From Myxococcus xanthus (lineage in GTDB: Bacteria; Myxococcota; Myxococcia; Myxococcales; Myxococcaceae), in contig NZ_JABFNS010000060.1 in the NCBI RefSeq assembly GCF_013116825.1, forward strand, positions 1 to 50,065: a stretch of DNA of 50,065 nt. The letters are read 5' to 3'. Below the pieces are notes generated by a model. It saw only the letters and a list, made by a program, of their open reading frames with translations. It was not told where the DNA came from and did not search any database. Shown here one piece after another: positions 8,308 through 16,681 of the stretch (within the stretch, counting starts at the first letter, position 1; the number at the start of each line of letters is the position of its first letter). Made by a program: the position numbers and the translations under genes.

Positions 8308-9123
8308 ATGCTGAAGGGCAAGACTCCGCTCGTCGTCGCGCTTGTGCTGGGCCTGCTGGCCGGCGTCATCGCGTATTCCGCCATCAAGAAGAAGGAGGCG
8401 GATGTCCGCCGCGGATGGAACCTGGTGCCCGTCGTCGTGGCGGCGCAGGACGTCCCTGAAGGCACGGTCATCACCTTCGAGATGATCTCCCAGCGCTCCG
8501 TGCCGGAGCAGTTCGTGACGTCCTCCGTGGTGCGTCCGGACTCCGCGACCTACATCGTGAACCAGAAGGTGCTGGTCGCGCTGCAGGCGGGTGATCCGCT
8601 GCTGTGGAGCCAGTTCGAGACGACCAAGGCCGCCGAGCGGCTGTCGTCGAAGGTGCAGAAGAAGGCGCGCGCCCTCACCATCGAGGCGAAGCACACCACG
8701 TCGGTGGGCGGCTGGATTCGCCCCAATGACCACGTGGACGTGATTGGCACCTTCCGCGACCCGCAGACGGACGAGAACGTCGCCGTGACGCTGCTCCAGA
8801 ACGTCATCGTGGTGGCCACGGGCAAGATCACCGGTACCACCAACGTGAACCTCATCCCGGAGAACCAGCGCGAGTACAACAACATCTCGCTGATGGTGCT
8901 GCCGGAAGAGGCCGAAATCCTGGTGCTCGCGGTGGAGCTCGGCCAGCTGACGCTCAGCCTCCGCAACGAGGACGACGTGGACCTCATCGAGGAGCGCGGC
9001 CGCGCGACCATCAGCACGCTGCTGTCGGGTGAGCGCACCCGCGTGCTGGAGCAGAAGCGCCGCGAAATCATCCAGATCATCAAGGGCGGTGCCGAGCGGG
9101 CCGCGGGCGCTGGCGCGCCGTGA
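8308..9123 (+). CDS. cpaB: Flp pilus assembly protein CpaB/RcpC family
   Basis: 271 residues. One N-terminal membrane helix (about 7-25) is followed by an SAF-type domain: VPVVVAAQDVPEGTVITFEMI (40-60) and a conserved segment ending in AGDPLLWSQFE (about 94-104). The second half has the CpaB/RcpC pattern ARALTIEAKHTTSVGGWIRPNDHVDVIGTF and later LMVLPEEAEILVLA. In Tad systems CpaB is periplasmic, associates with the secretin and stabilises the outer-membrane channel. The C-terminus is helical and basic. It leads the run tadB-tadC-FHA-FHA, 41 bases ahead of tadB, but no secretin gene lies in this window. Confidence 0.85.
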   Translation: MLKGKTPLVVALVLGLLAGVIAYSAIKKKEADVRRGWNLVPVVVAAQDVPEGTVITFEMISQRSVPEQFVTSSVVRPDSATYIVNQKVLVALQAGDPLLWSQFETTKAAERLSSKVQKKARALTIEAKHTTSVGGWIRPNDHVDVIGTFRDPQTDENVAVTLLQNVIVVATGKITGTTNVNLIPENQREYNNISLMVLPEEAEILVLAVELGQLTLSLRNEDDVDLIEERGRATISTLLSGERTRVLEQKRREIIQIIKGGAERAAGAGAP

Positions 9124-9164
9124 TGGCGTGCGTCGTCCACCCTCGCTCTTAGGGAAGCGCGCAC

Positions 9165-10010
9165 ATGCTTGCTGGAATCGTCCTCCTCCTCGTCACCGGC
9201 TCGGTCTTCTTCTTCAGCCTGGTGATCTTCAGCGTCCTGTCGAAGGCGTATGAGCAGTACCAGGAGCGCTACGTCGCCAAGTCGATGAACGACTTGAGCG
9301 ACATGTTCCTCTTCATCGATCCACGCCAGATGTTGATCCTCAACATCGCGTGCATGTGCTTGTTGGGGATCCTGTCGTACATCATCTTCAACCCCATCAT
9401 GGCGGTGGTGGCCACGGTGTTCGGCTTCTTCCTGCCGATGCTGATGGTCAAGCACTACCGGAAGCGGCGCATCAAGAAGTTCAACGTGCAGTTGGTGGAC
9501 GCGCTGCAGGCCATGGCCAACGCCTTCAAGGCCGGTCTCACGTTCCCCCAGGCCATCGAGCACGTGGCGCGCGAGGCGATGCCGCCGCTGTCGCAGGAGT
9601 TCGGGCTCTTCGTGAAGGAAGTGAAGCTGGGTGTGCCGCTGGAGGAGGCGCTCATCAACATGGGGCGCCGCGTGGGCAGTGACGACCTGGAGCTGGTCGT
9701 CGTGTCCACGAACATCGCCCGTCAGCTCGGCGGCAACATGGCCGAGATGTTCGAGACGATCTCCACGGTGATCCGCGAGCGCTTCCGTCTGGAAGGCAAG
9801 ATCGACGCGCTCACCTCGCAGGGCAAGCTGCAGGGGTGGATCGTCGCGGCGATGCCCGGTGTGCTCGGCATGGTGCTCAACTACATGCGGCCCGACCTGA
9901 TGGAGCCGATGATGGACCACATCTTCGGTTGGATCCTCGTGATCATCATCGCCATCATGGAAGTGATGGGCATCCTCATCATCCGGCGCATCGTCAACAT
10001 CGATATCTGA
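9165..10010 (+). CDS. tadB: Tad inner-membrane platform protein TadB (type II secretion F family)
   Basis: 281 residues. Two N-terminal membrane helices lie at about 4-26 and 56-95. Then comes a T2SSF cytoplasmic domain with the usual pattern: LVDALQAMANAFKAGLTFPQAIEHVA (110-135), LGVPLEEALINMGRRVGSDDLELVVV (155-180), and ARQLGGNMAEMFETIS (185-200). Two C-terminal helices end the protein. TadB and TadC form the inner-membrane platform on which the Tad ATPase works. As I recall, the corresponding M. xanthus gene is one of four in the second 'Kil' cluster needed for contact-dependent killing of prey. No ATPase gene is present here, so it must be supplied from another locus. Confidence 0.88.
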   Translation: MLAGIVLLLVTGSVFFFSLVIFSVLSKAYEQYQERYVAKSMNDLSDMFLFIDPRQMLILNIACMCLLGILSYIIFNPIMAVVATVFGFFLPMLMVKHYRKRRIKKFNVQLVDALQAMANAFKAGLTFPQAIEHVAREAMPPLSQEFGLFVKEVKLGVPLEEALINMGRRVGSDDLELVVVSTNIARQLGGNMAEMFETISTVIRERFRLEGKIDALTSQGKLQGWIVAAMPGVLGMVLNYMRPDLMEPMMDHIFGWILVIIIAIMEVMGILIIRRIVNIDI

Positions 10011-10020
10011 GAGGTGCACC

Positions 10021-10911
10021 GTGGACGATGTCCTGACGCCAATCTTGATCGGCAGCTCGGCGCTCCTCTTCGCGGGCGCCGTGGGCTTCCTGGGCCTGGG
10101 GCTGTACCAGACGATGCTGGAGCGCTTCCTGTCGGAGGTCCGTGACGAGTCCACGGGCGGCATGAAGGGTTTCGGCTCGGTGGCCATCCGCCGCCTGGGC
10201 GCGATGAATCGCCGCTTCATGTGGCCCGGCTACGAGGCCAAGGCGCGCCGCAACCTCATCAAGGCGGGCGAGCCGCAGGCGTACAAGCCCGAGGACATCA
10301 TGGCGCTGCAGGAAGTCAGCGCGGTGGTGGGCCTCATCATGGGCCTCATCCTGCTCAACGGCTTCGGCGTGAGCCTGGTGTGGGCGCCGCTGTTCCTGCT
10401 CTTCGGCATGTACTACCCGCTGATGTGGCTGAACGACCAGGTGAAGAAGCGCCACCTGCTCATCAGCCGCGCGCTGCCCTACAGCCTGGACCTGCTGACG
10501 CTGTCGGTGGAGGCCGGCCTGGACTTCACCGCGGCCCTGGCCAAGGTGGTGGAGAAGGGCAAGCCGGGGCCGCTGCGCGAGGAGCTGCAGCTGGTGCTCA
10601 AGCAGCTGAAGATGGGCAAGACGCGTGAAGAGGGCCTCAAGAGCATGATTGTCCGGGTGGACCTGCCGCCGCTGACCACCTTCGTCACCGCGCTCATCCA
10701 GGCGGACAAGATGGGGACCAGCTTGGGCAAGGTGCTGCGCATCCAGTCCACGCAGATGCGCATCGACCGCACCCAGCGCGCGGAGAAGCTGGCTGGCGAG
10801 GCGCCGGTGAAGATGCTCTTCCCGCTCATCGCGTGCATCTTCCCCACGGTGTTCATGGTGCTGTTCGGGCCCATCGTGTTCCAGTTCATGTTCGGAAACG
10901 TCGCGGGGTAG
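10021..10911 (+). CDS. tadC: Tad inner-membrane platform protein TadC (type II secretion F family)
   Basis: 296 residues from GTG 10021, with AGAGGTG just upstream and 10 bases after tadB. A membrane helix at 7-30 is followed by a cytoplasmic segment, two helices (about 98-135), then the T2SSF domain LPYSLDLLTLSVEAGLDFTAAL (152-173) and LTTFVTALIQADKMGTSLGKVL (218-239). A final hydrophobic pair lies near 265-292. The order and spacing are those of TadC, the partner of TadB. It stands 6 bases before the first FHA gene, implying co-translation. In M. xanthus this would be part of the Kil Tad-like apparatus (from memory). Confidence 0.87.
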   Translation: MDDVLTPILIGSSALLFAGAVGFLGLGLYQTMLERFLSEVRDESTGGMKGFGSVAIRRLGAMNRRFMWPGYEAKARRNLIKAGEPQAYKPEDIMALQEVSAVVGLIMGLILLNGFGVSLVWAPLFLLFGMYYPLMWLNDQVKKRHLLISRALPYSLDLLTLSVEAGLDFTAALAKVVEKGKPGPLREELQLVLKQLKMGKTREEGLKSMIVRVDLPPLTTFVTALIQADKMGTSLGKVLRIQSTQMRIDRTQRAEKLAGEAPVKMLFPLIACIFPTVFMVLFGPIVFQFMFGNVAG

Positions 10912-10917
10912 CGCCCC

Positions 10918-12372
10918 GTGCCAATCCTCCTGACGATCACGCAGGGGCTCCAGCAGGGACGGGAGCTCACCTTCGAGGCGGCCGAGGTCAACATCGGCCG
11001 CACCTCGGAGAACGACCTGGTGCTGCACGACCACGGCGTGTCGCGCAGGCACGCGCGCATCGTGCTCCGCGGCGACAAGTACTTCGTCGCGGACATGGGC
11101 AGCTCGAATGGCACCGTGCTCAACGGCGGGTTGCTGTCGGGCGAGCAGCAGCTTCGGGATGGGGACAAGATTGGCGTGGGCCCCGTCGAGTTCACCTTCG
11201 TCTGGGTGCCGCCGGAGGGGGACGAGGACGCCACGCGGCCCATCCGACGGGGCGACCCGGTCCCTGCGCTGGACCCGGACGCCACCCGTCCCATCCGTCT
11301 CAACGACCCCATTCCCGCCGAGAGCGGCATCGTGCTGCCGGAGGGCCATCCCACCGCGCAGCAGCCCGCGGTGGTTCCGGTGCGTCCGGGCACCGCCGCC
11401 GTGGCGAAGGCCGAGCCCGCCGCGGGGCAGACGGCGGCGGAGCGCGCACGCCGTCGCCGGGAGCTCGCGGGCAGTCAGGCGGGCAGGTTGCTCCTGTGGT
11501 GGGGGCAGCTGTCGAAGCCGGCGCGTCTGGGCGTGGGCGCGGTCGGAGGCGGCCTGGCGCTGGCGCTGGTGGGCGTGCTGGCCGTCTTCTTCATGCCCAA
11601 GGGCGAAGGCCGGGCGTCCGGCGTGGAACCGGAGGACCTGGGCTTCGAGGTGATTGCAGACTCGTTCGGGGTGGGCGAGGGCGTGACGTGGGAGAACCCG
11701 GAGCACAAGTCGTTCGCCTTCCAGTTCGCCACCCCGACGCGGGCGGTGGCCGTGGTCCACTACATGGCCAGTGGCATCTCCAAGGAGGAGGTGGCGCTGG
11801 TCGTCAACGGCGTGGACGTGGGCTGGGTGCCGCCGGACGTGAACGCGGTGACGGAGCGGGGGCTGGAGCAGATTCTCCCGCCCTCCGCGCTGAAGCGGGG
11901 CGAGCTCAACTCCATCGTCTTCGACAACGTCCGCAACCCACCGGGACGGGACACCTGGCGTGTGTGGAACCTGCGCCTGGAAATCATCCCGGTGCCGGAG
12001 TTGCCGCAAGACGAGCTCCTGGCCAAGGCGCGTCAGTACGTCACCGCGGGCGCCCGGTTCTATGAGTCGCGCGACGTCGGCGCGGAGAACCTCTTCAAAG
12101 CGTGGCAGCAGTACCGCTTCGCCTGGGTGACGCTGGAGGCGCTGGACACCAAGCCTGACATCTATCAGGACGTGCGTTTCCAGCTCGGCGAGGTGGCAAC
12201 CGAGCTGGACCACAAGTGCAGCCAGCTGCTGCTCGATTTCCAGCGCAGCGTACAGTACCGGAATGCGCGGACGGCTCGGGCCGCGTTGCAGGAAATGGGT
12301 CGACGCTTCCCTACGGCCGAGCATCGCTGCCACAATCTAGGTTTGCAGTTGGCTTATGAGCACGAGCTGTAG
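10918..12372 (+). CDS. Membrane-anchored FHA-domain protein
   Basis: 484 residues from GTG 10918. The N-terminal FHA domain (about 5-95) keeps the phosphothreonine-binding residues: GRTSEND (27-33), SRRHARI (42-48) and GSSNG (61-65). Residues 105-127 contain two copies of an ATRPIR motif, possible threonine targets for FHA binding in cis or trans. A low-complexity linker and an Arg-rich patch precede one membrane helix (about 204-226), so the FHA domain should be cytoplasmic. The C-terminal 255 residues would be periplasmic and are unrecognised; they appear beta-rich first, then helical. It sits 6 bases after tadC and is probably a regulator or scaffold of the Tad-like machine. Confidence 0.82.
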   Translation: MPILLTITQGLQQGRELTFEAAEVNIGRTSENDLVLHDHGVSRRHARIVLRGDKYFVADMGSSNGTVLNGGLLSGEQQLRDGDKIGVGPVEFTFVWVPPEGDEDATRPIRRGDPVPALDPDATRPIRLNDPIPAESGIVLPEGHPTAQQPAVVPVRPGTAAVAKAEPAAGQTAAERARRRRELAGSQAGRLLLWWGQLSKPARLGVGAVGGGLALALVGVLAVFFMPKGEGRASGVEPEDLGFEVIADSFGVGEGVTWENPEHKSFAFQFATPTRAVAVVHYMASGISKEEVALVVNGVDVGWVPPDVNAVTERGLEQILPPSALKRGELNSIVFDNVRNPPGRDTWRVWNLRLEIIPVPELPQDELLAKARQYVTAGARFYESRDVGAENLFKAWQQYRFAWVTLEALDTKPDIYQDVRFQLGEVATELDHKCSQLLLDFQRSVQYRNARTARAALQEMGRRFPTAEHRCHNLGLQLAYEHEL

Positions 12373-12408
12373 GCGCGTGCTCACTTCGACAGGAAGTCGG
12401 TGATTCGC

Positions 12409-14148
12409 ATGTCCAACGGTTCCCCTCCGGCACGCCGCCGGCCCCCTTCCGGGGCGCCCTCGGGTGGGACCGGGTCCCGTCCCGCAGTGCGCAGGACGTC
12501 CGCCCGGCCCGCGCCTGCCCCCATCTCCGCCGCCGCCCGGCTCATTTGCATCGCTGGCCCCAAGGACGGTGAGGAGTTTGCCCTGTCCGAGGAGGAGTAC
12601 GTCATCGGTCGAGCGACCGATAACGCCATCTGCATCCCGGACACCTCCGTGTCCCGCAAGCACGTCATGGTGCGGAAGTCGGGAGCGGGCTGGGCGGTGA
12701 GCGACCTGGGCTCCGGCAACGGAACGCTCATCAACGGCGACGTCATCAACGAGGAGACGCCGCTGGCCAATGGTGACGTCATCACGTTGGGCGACACCGA
12801 GCTGCGCTTCGAGGACGTGGCCAACTCCACGATGATGGTCGGCGCGCCGGCCCCCGGTCCGCGTCCGCGTCCAGCGGCCTCGGGTAGCCGCGGCGCGGTG
12901 CCGCCCCGTCCGGGGCCTCGCGTCGAAGGTGGTCGCGTGCGCAGCGCGCGCGCGACGGCGGCCACGGCGCCGACCCCCGAGGAGCTGAAGAAGAAGAAGC
13001 TCATCAAGCTAGGGGTGGCGGGCGCGGTGGTGGTGTTGTTCGCGGGCCTGGGCGTGGTGCGGATGAACGTCCAGAAGCAGCAGGCGGTCGCCGCGGAAGA
13101 AGCCCGTCAGGGCAAGAACCACCGGGAGCGGCTGGGCAGCCTGTTCCAGGACGCCAAGAACCTGGTGCGCGAGGGCAAGTGGGTCGAAGCGAAGGCGAAG
13201 CTGGAGGAGCTCCAGTCCGAGGCTCCGGAGTACCCGGGCGTGGCGGACTACCTCGGGCACGCCGCGCGCGAGATTCCCGTCCAGGAGAAGCTGACGGCGG
13301 CCAAGGAGGCCCTGGCGAAGAAGGAGCTGGGCAAGGCCGGTACGCTGCTGGCCAGCGCGGGTGAGAGCCAGTTCCTCTACGAGCAGGTGAACTCGACGAA
13401 GCGCGCGCTGTCGGAGGCCGCGGACACGCGCACGCGCGAGGCGCGCAAGCTGCTGGATGAGAATCAGCTCGACATGGCCAAGGCCATCACCGAGGACATC
13501 CTGGTGGCCTTCCCGGAGCACCGCGACGCCAAGCTCATCAACGAGCAGGCGGCGCAGGCCATCATCGTCCGTGACACGCCCAGGCCCGTGGTCCAGGGGC
13601 CGGCCCCCAAGCCGTGGGAGCCCGCGGTTGACCGCTTCCGCGACGGCGACATGTCCGGCGCGGTGGCCATCCTCAACGCGTGCATGGCGCGCACGCCGCA
13701 GTGCAAGAAGGTGCTCGGGCAGGTGACGGAGTTCGGCAACCTCTACAAGCGGCTGGAGGACCTGGACGCCCGGGGCCTGTCGAAGCTGATGTCGCTGGAC
13801 AAGGACATCACCGGCGGCCGTCCCAGCAAGATGGCGCGCAACGCGGGGACGCGGGCGGCCACCATCTTCTACAAGGGCGCCACCGCGGCGAAGGCTGCGG
13901 GGCAGTGGAGCCGCGCCATGGACTACTCGCGCAAGGCGCTGCAGGCGGACCCCGGGCACGCGGGCGCCACCAACATCATCAGTGAGCTGAAGGCGAAGGC
14001 GAAGGACGTCTACCTCCAGGCCTACTCCCTGAAGGACGGGAGCCCCGAGGAGGCCCTGCCCAAGTTCAAGGACGTGGTGGCGATGACGCCGCCGGATGAC
14101 GAGTACCACGAGAAGGCGAAGACCTGGGTCGAGAAGCTGTCCCGATGA
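12409..14148 (+). CDS. Membrane-anchored FHA protein with helical-repeat C-terminus
   Basis: 579 residues from ATG 12409, preferred over GTG 12400, which is too close to the AGGAAG ribosome site. A Pro/Arg-rich N-terminus is followed by an FHA domain (about 44-136) with GRATDN (67-72), SRKHVMV (82-88) and GSGNGTLING (101-110). A second Pro/Arg-rich linker leads to a Lys-rich stop and a membrane helix (about 199-218). The periplasmic part is Lys/Ala-rich and reads as TPR-like helices (for example GKWVEAKAKLEELQSEAPEYPG and GQWSRAMDYSRKALQADPGHAGA). It is paired with the FHA gene at 10918 and overlaps xseA as ATGA. I take it as part of the Tad-like system. Confidence 0.82.
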   Translation: MSNGSPPARRRPPSGAPSGGTGSRPAVRRTSARPAPAPISAAARLICIAGPKDGEEFALSEEEYVIGRATDNAICIPDTSVSRKHVMVRKSGAGWAVSDLGSGNGTLINGDVINEETPLANGDVITLGDTELRFEDVANSTMMVGAPAPGPRPRPAASGSRGAVPPRPGPRVEGGRVRSARATAATAPTPEELKKKKLIKLGVAGAVVVLFAGLGVVRMNVQKQQAVAAEEARQGKNHRERLGSLFQDAKNLVREGKWVEAKAKLEELQSEAPEYPGVADYLGHAAREIPVQEKLTAAKEALAKKELGKAGTLLASAGESQFLYEQVNSTKRALSEAADTRTREARKLLDENQLDMAKAITEDILVAFPEHRDAKLINEQAAQAIIVRDTPRPVVQGPAPKPWEPAVDRFRDGDMSGAVAILNACMARTPQCKKVLGQVTEFGNLYKRLEDLDARGLSKLMSLDKDITGGRPSKMARNAGTRAATIFYKGATAAKAAGQWSRAMDYSRKALQADPGHAGATNIISELKAKAKDVYLQAYSLKDGSPEEALPKFKDVVAMTPPDDEYHEKAKTWVEKLSR

Positions 14149-15860
14149 CCCGGCGCAAGGTGGGAGGCGGCACGCTGCCGCCAGTGGGCCAGCAGGGTGA
14201 CCTGTTCGGCAGTGGCGCCTCCACGCCTCGTGCGGCTGGTGCGGCGCGCAAGGCCGCGGCGCCGCCGAAGCCTCCGCCGCCTCCGGTGGACGAGGACGGC
14301 ACCTCGCTGCTGGGGCCGATGGAGGGCGCGCCGCCTCCTCCACCCAAGCCCGAGCGCGTGGTGCTGTCGGTGGGCGAGCTGACCCGCCAGCTCAAGCAGA
14401 CGCTGGAGTCGCGCTTCGCCCGCGTCATCGTGCGCGGCGAGGTGACGGGCTTCCGCGGGCCCAACGCGCGCGGCCACTGGTACTTCTCGCTGAAGGACGC
14501 GGGCGCGGCCATCGACGCGAAGGTGTGGGCCTCCATGGCGGCCCGCCTGCGCTTCGCGCTGCGCGACGGCATGGAGGTGATTGCCGAAGGCAGCGTGGAC
14601 CTGTACGAGCCGCAGGGCCGCTACAGCCTCATCGTCCAACGGCTGGAGCCGGTGGGCGAGGGCGCGCTGGCGCTGGCCTTCGAGCAACTCAAGGAGCGGC
14701 TGGCCCAGGAGGGACTCATTGGTCCCGGGCGTGTGCGGCCTCCCAGGCCGTTGCCCTACCTGCCTCGGCGGATTGGCGTGGTGACGAGCCGGACCGGCGC
14801 GGCGCTCCAGGACTTCCTCCGCGTGCTGCATTCGCGCAACCCGCGGCAGAGCGTCCTGGTGGCGGATGCGCGCGTGCAGGGCGAAGGCTCCGCCGTGGAG
14901 GTGGCTCGCGCCATCGAGCGGCTGGCTCGCACGGACGTGGACGTCATCGTGGTGACGCGCGGTGGTGGCTCGGTGGAGGACCTCTGGACCTTCAACGAGG
15001 AGCGGGTGGCGCGCGCCATCTTCGCCTCGCCGGTGCCGGTGGTGTCCGCCATTGGCCACGAAATCGACTTCACCATCTCCGACTTCGTGGCGGACCTGCG
15101 CGCGCCCACGCCCAGCGCCGCGGCGGAGCGCCTGGCGCCGGTGCTGGCCGACCTGGAGCTGACGCTGGCCACGCAGGCGGGCCGTCTGCGGCGTGCCATG
15201 GAGCGCCGGGTGTTGGAGCTGCGCGAGGAGCAAGGGCAGCTCGCGTCGCGGCTGGAGGATCCTCGGCGGGCCATCAATCACCAGCGGCTGCACCTGTCCG
15301 AGCAGGTGGAGTCGATGATGCGTGTGCTGCGGCCAGCCGTGCGGGGGCACCGCGAGGAGCTTCGGTCGCTGACCGAAAGGCTGCAGCGGGCGCGTCCCCA
15401 GGCACGGCTGGGTGAGCAGCGGGCGCACCTGTTGAAGTTGGCCATGCGGTTGTCGGAGGCGGTGCGCGCAGGTGTGGCGACGCGGCACGGTGGGCTGGCG
15501 ACGGCACGGCTGGTGCTCGAAAGGGCGTCACCGGCGGCCCAGGTGTCCCGCGAGCGCGCCCGGCTGGCCGCGCACCGGGCGCGGCTGCTGGCGCTCCAGC
15601 AGGGGGCCCTGGCGGATGCGCAGAAGCGTTTCCAGCGTCTGGAGGGACGACTGGACGCCATGAGTCCGTTGAAGGTGATGTCCCGCGGCTATTCGGTGGT
15701 GTTCCGCCAGCGCGATGGCGCGGTGGTTCGCACGGGCGCGGATGTCCAGGTGGGAGAGCGCCTGGGGCTGAAGCTCGCGTCGAACGGGGCGAAGTCGCTC
15801 GGTGGATGTGAAGAAATCGAAGCCACCGTCACGGCGGTGAAAGGGCCGGTGGACTGCTGA
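14145..15860 (+). CDS. xseA: Exodeoxyribonuclease VII large subunit
   Basis: 571 residues, starting in an ATGA overlap with the FHA gene. An OB-fold at about 73-168 (LSVGELTRQLKQTLESRFA, RGEVTGFRGP, GHWYFSLKD) is followed by the nuclease core: RRIGVVTSRTGAALQDFL (208-225), VVTRGGGSVEDLWTFNEE (269-286) and the signature GHEIDFTISDFVADLRAPT (304-322). A long coiled coil and the final MSRGYSVVF motif are also present. With XseB it degrades single-stranded DNA to oligonucleotides. An extra N-terminal tail of about 70 residues, rich in Pro and Ala, makes it longer than usual (E. coli about 456). Being coupled to the Tad/FHA run is unusual. Confidence 0.95.
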   Translation: MTRRKVGGGTLPPVGQQGDLFGSGASTPRAAGAARKAAAPPKPPPPPVDEDGTSLLGPMEGAPPPPPKPERVVLSVGELTRQLKQTLESRFARVIVRGEVTGFRGPNARGHWYFSLKDAGAAIDAKVWASMAARLRFALRDGMEVIAEGSVDLYEPQGRYSLIVQRLEPVGEGALALAFEQLKERLAQEGLIGPGRVRPPRPLPYLPRRIGVVTSRTGAALQDFLRVLHSRNPRQSVLVADARVQGEGSAVEVARAIERLARTDVDVIVVTRGGGSVEDLWTFNEERVARAIFASPVPVVSAIGHEIDFTISDFVADLRAPTPSAAAERLAPVLADLELTLATQAGRLRRAMERRVLELREEQGQLASRLEDPRRAINHQRLHLSEQVESMMRVLRPAVRGHREELRSLTERLQRARPQARLGEQRAHLLKLAMRLSEAVRAGVATRHGGLATARLVLERASPAAQVSRERARLAAHRARLLALQQGALADAQKRFQRLEGRLDAMSPLKVMSRGYSVVFRQRDGAVVRTGADVQVGERLGLKLASNGAKSLGGCEEIEATVTAVKGPVDC

Positions 15861-15902
15861 CGGGCCACCCTCTAGAGTCCGGCGCCCCATGCGGGGAGGT
15901 GG

Positions 15903-16259
15903 ATGGAAGTGGCGAAGTCGGACAAGGCGCCCAAGGCGGACAAGGTAGCGGAGGCCGAGGTCCCCGAGCAGTACGGGGATGTGGTCTCCCGGCTCGAGGA
16001 GACGGTGGGCCGGCTGGAGAGCGGCAATCTCTCCCTGGAGGACTCGCTCAAGGCCTTCGAGGAGGGCATCCGGCTGGTGCGCCGGGGTGAGAAGCTGCTC
16101 ACCGAGGCGGAGCAGCGCATCGAACAGCTCCTGCTGGACGAGGAAGGGAACGACGTGGTAGCGCCCCTGTCGGTCGCCGCGCGTCCGGCGGCGCCCGCGC
16201 CCGCGGCCCCTCGGGCCCCGGCTCCTCGCCCGCCCCCGGAGGATGACGTCCCGTTCTAG
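15903..16259 (+). CDS. xseB: Exodeoxyribonuclease VII small subunit
   Basis: 118 residues. The core EQYGDVVSRLEETVGRLESG followed by NLSLEDSLKAFEEGIRLVRR and later LTEAEQRIEQLL is the XseB signature, a short helical hairpin that binds the C-terminus of XseA. The normal family length is about 80; here an N-terminal Lys/Ala tail and a C-terminal Ala/Pro tail ending EDDVPF are added. The start could be ATG 15903 or GTG 15909; the purine-rich GGGGAGGTGG upstream favours the ATG. It lies 42 bases after xseA. Confidence 0.9.
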   Translation: MEVAKSDKAPKADKVAEAEVPEQYGDVVSRLEETVGRLESGNLSLEDSLKAFEEGIRLVRRGEKLLTEAEQRIEQLLLDEEGNDVVAPLSVAARPAAPAPAAPRAPAPRPPPEDDVPF

Positions 16260-16283
16260 GTGCTCGGGCGCGTTCATTCCGGC

Positions 16284-16664
16284 ATGTCGAAGCTGAAAAT
16301 CACCATTGTCGATGATGACCGCGACACGCGGGAGCTGCTGGCGGCGGCCCTGGAGTACGAGGGCTTCGCTGTCACCATGGCGGCCAACGGCCTGCGGCTC
16401 ATCGCGTCGCTCCAACTTCACCGGCCGCATGCCATCCTCCTGGACGTGAACATGTCCTGGATTGACGGCTTCGAGCTGTGCCGGGCGGTGAAGAAGAACG
16501 AGCAGTTCCGGGACATCCCCGTCATCTTCATCAGTGGCCGCGGGGAGCCCGAGGACAAGCGGCACGGCATGGCGGTGGGCGCCGCGGACTACTTCGTCAA
16601 GCCGCTGGACATGGACAAGCTCGTCAGCCGCATCCGCGAGCTTGTGCCCGCGCAGATTCCATAA
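16284..16664 (+). CDS. Single-domain response regulator
   Basis: 126 residues from ATG 16284; the frame runs back to GTG 16260, next to the xseB stop. It is a complete CheY-like receiver with no output domain: acidic pocket DDD (10-12), phospho-acceptor Asp54 in ILLDVNM, Ser84 in IFISGRG and Lys106 in YFVKPLD. It should therefore accept phosphate from a kinase and act through protein contacts. No kinase is adjacent; the nearest is the hybrid kinase at 22150. It sits between xseB and ispA, a gene order where most bacteria have no regulator. Confidence 0.88.
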   Translation: MSKLKITIVDDDRDTRELLAAALEYEGFAVTMAANGLRLIASLQLHRPHAILLDVNMSWIDGFELCRAVKKNEQFRDIPVIFISGRGEPEDKRHGMAVGAADYFVKPLDMDKLVSRIRELVPAQIP

Positions 16665-16681
16665 GAGGAGCACGGACGCTC

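Noticed and set aside
9994..12333. 779-codon open frame on the minus strand over tadC and the first FHA gene
   Set aside because: It is the high-GC shadow of strongly supported plus-strand genes; its translation is His/Arg/Gln/Leu-rich with no domain. The same applies to long minus-strand frames at 297-1661, 1695-3548, 22933-24471 and 46044-48470.
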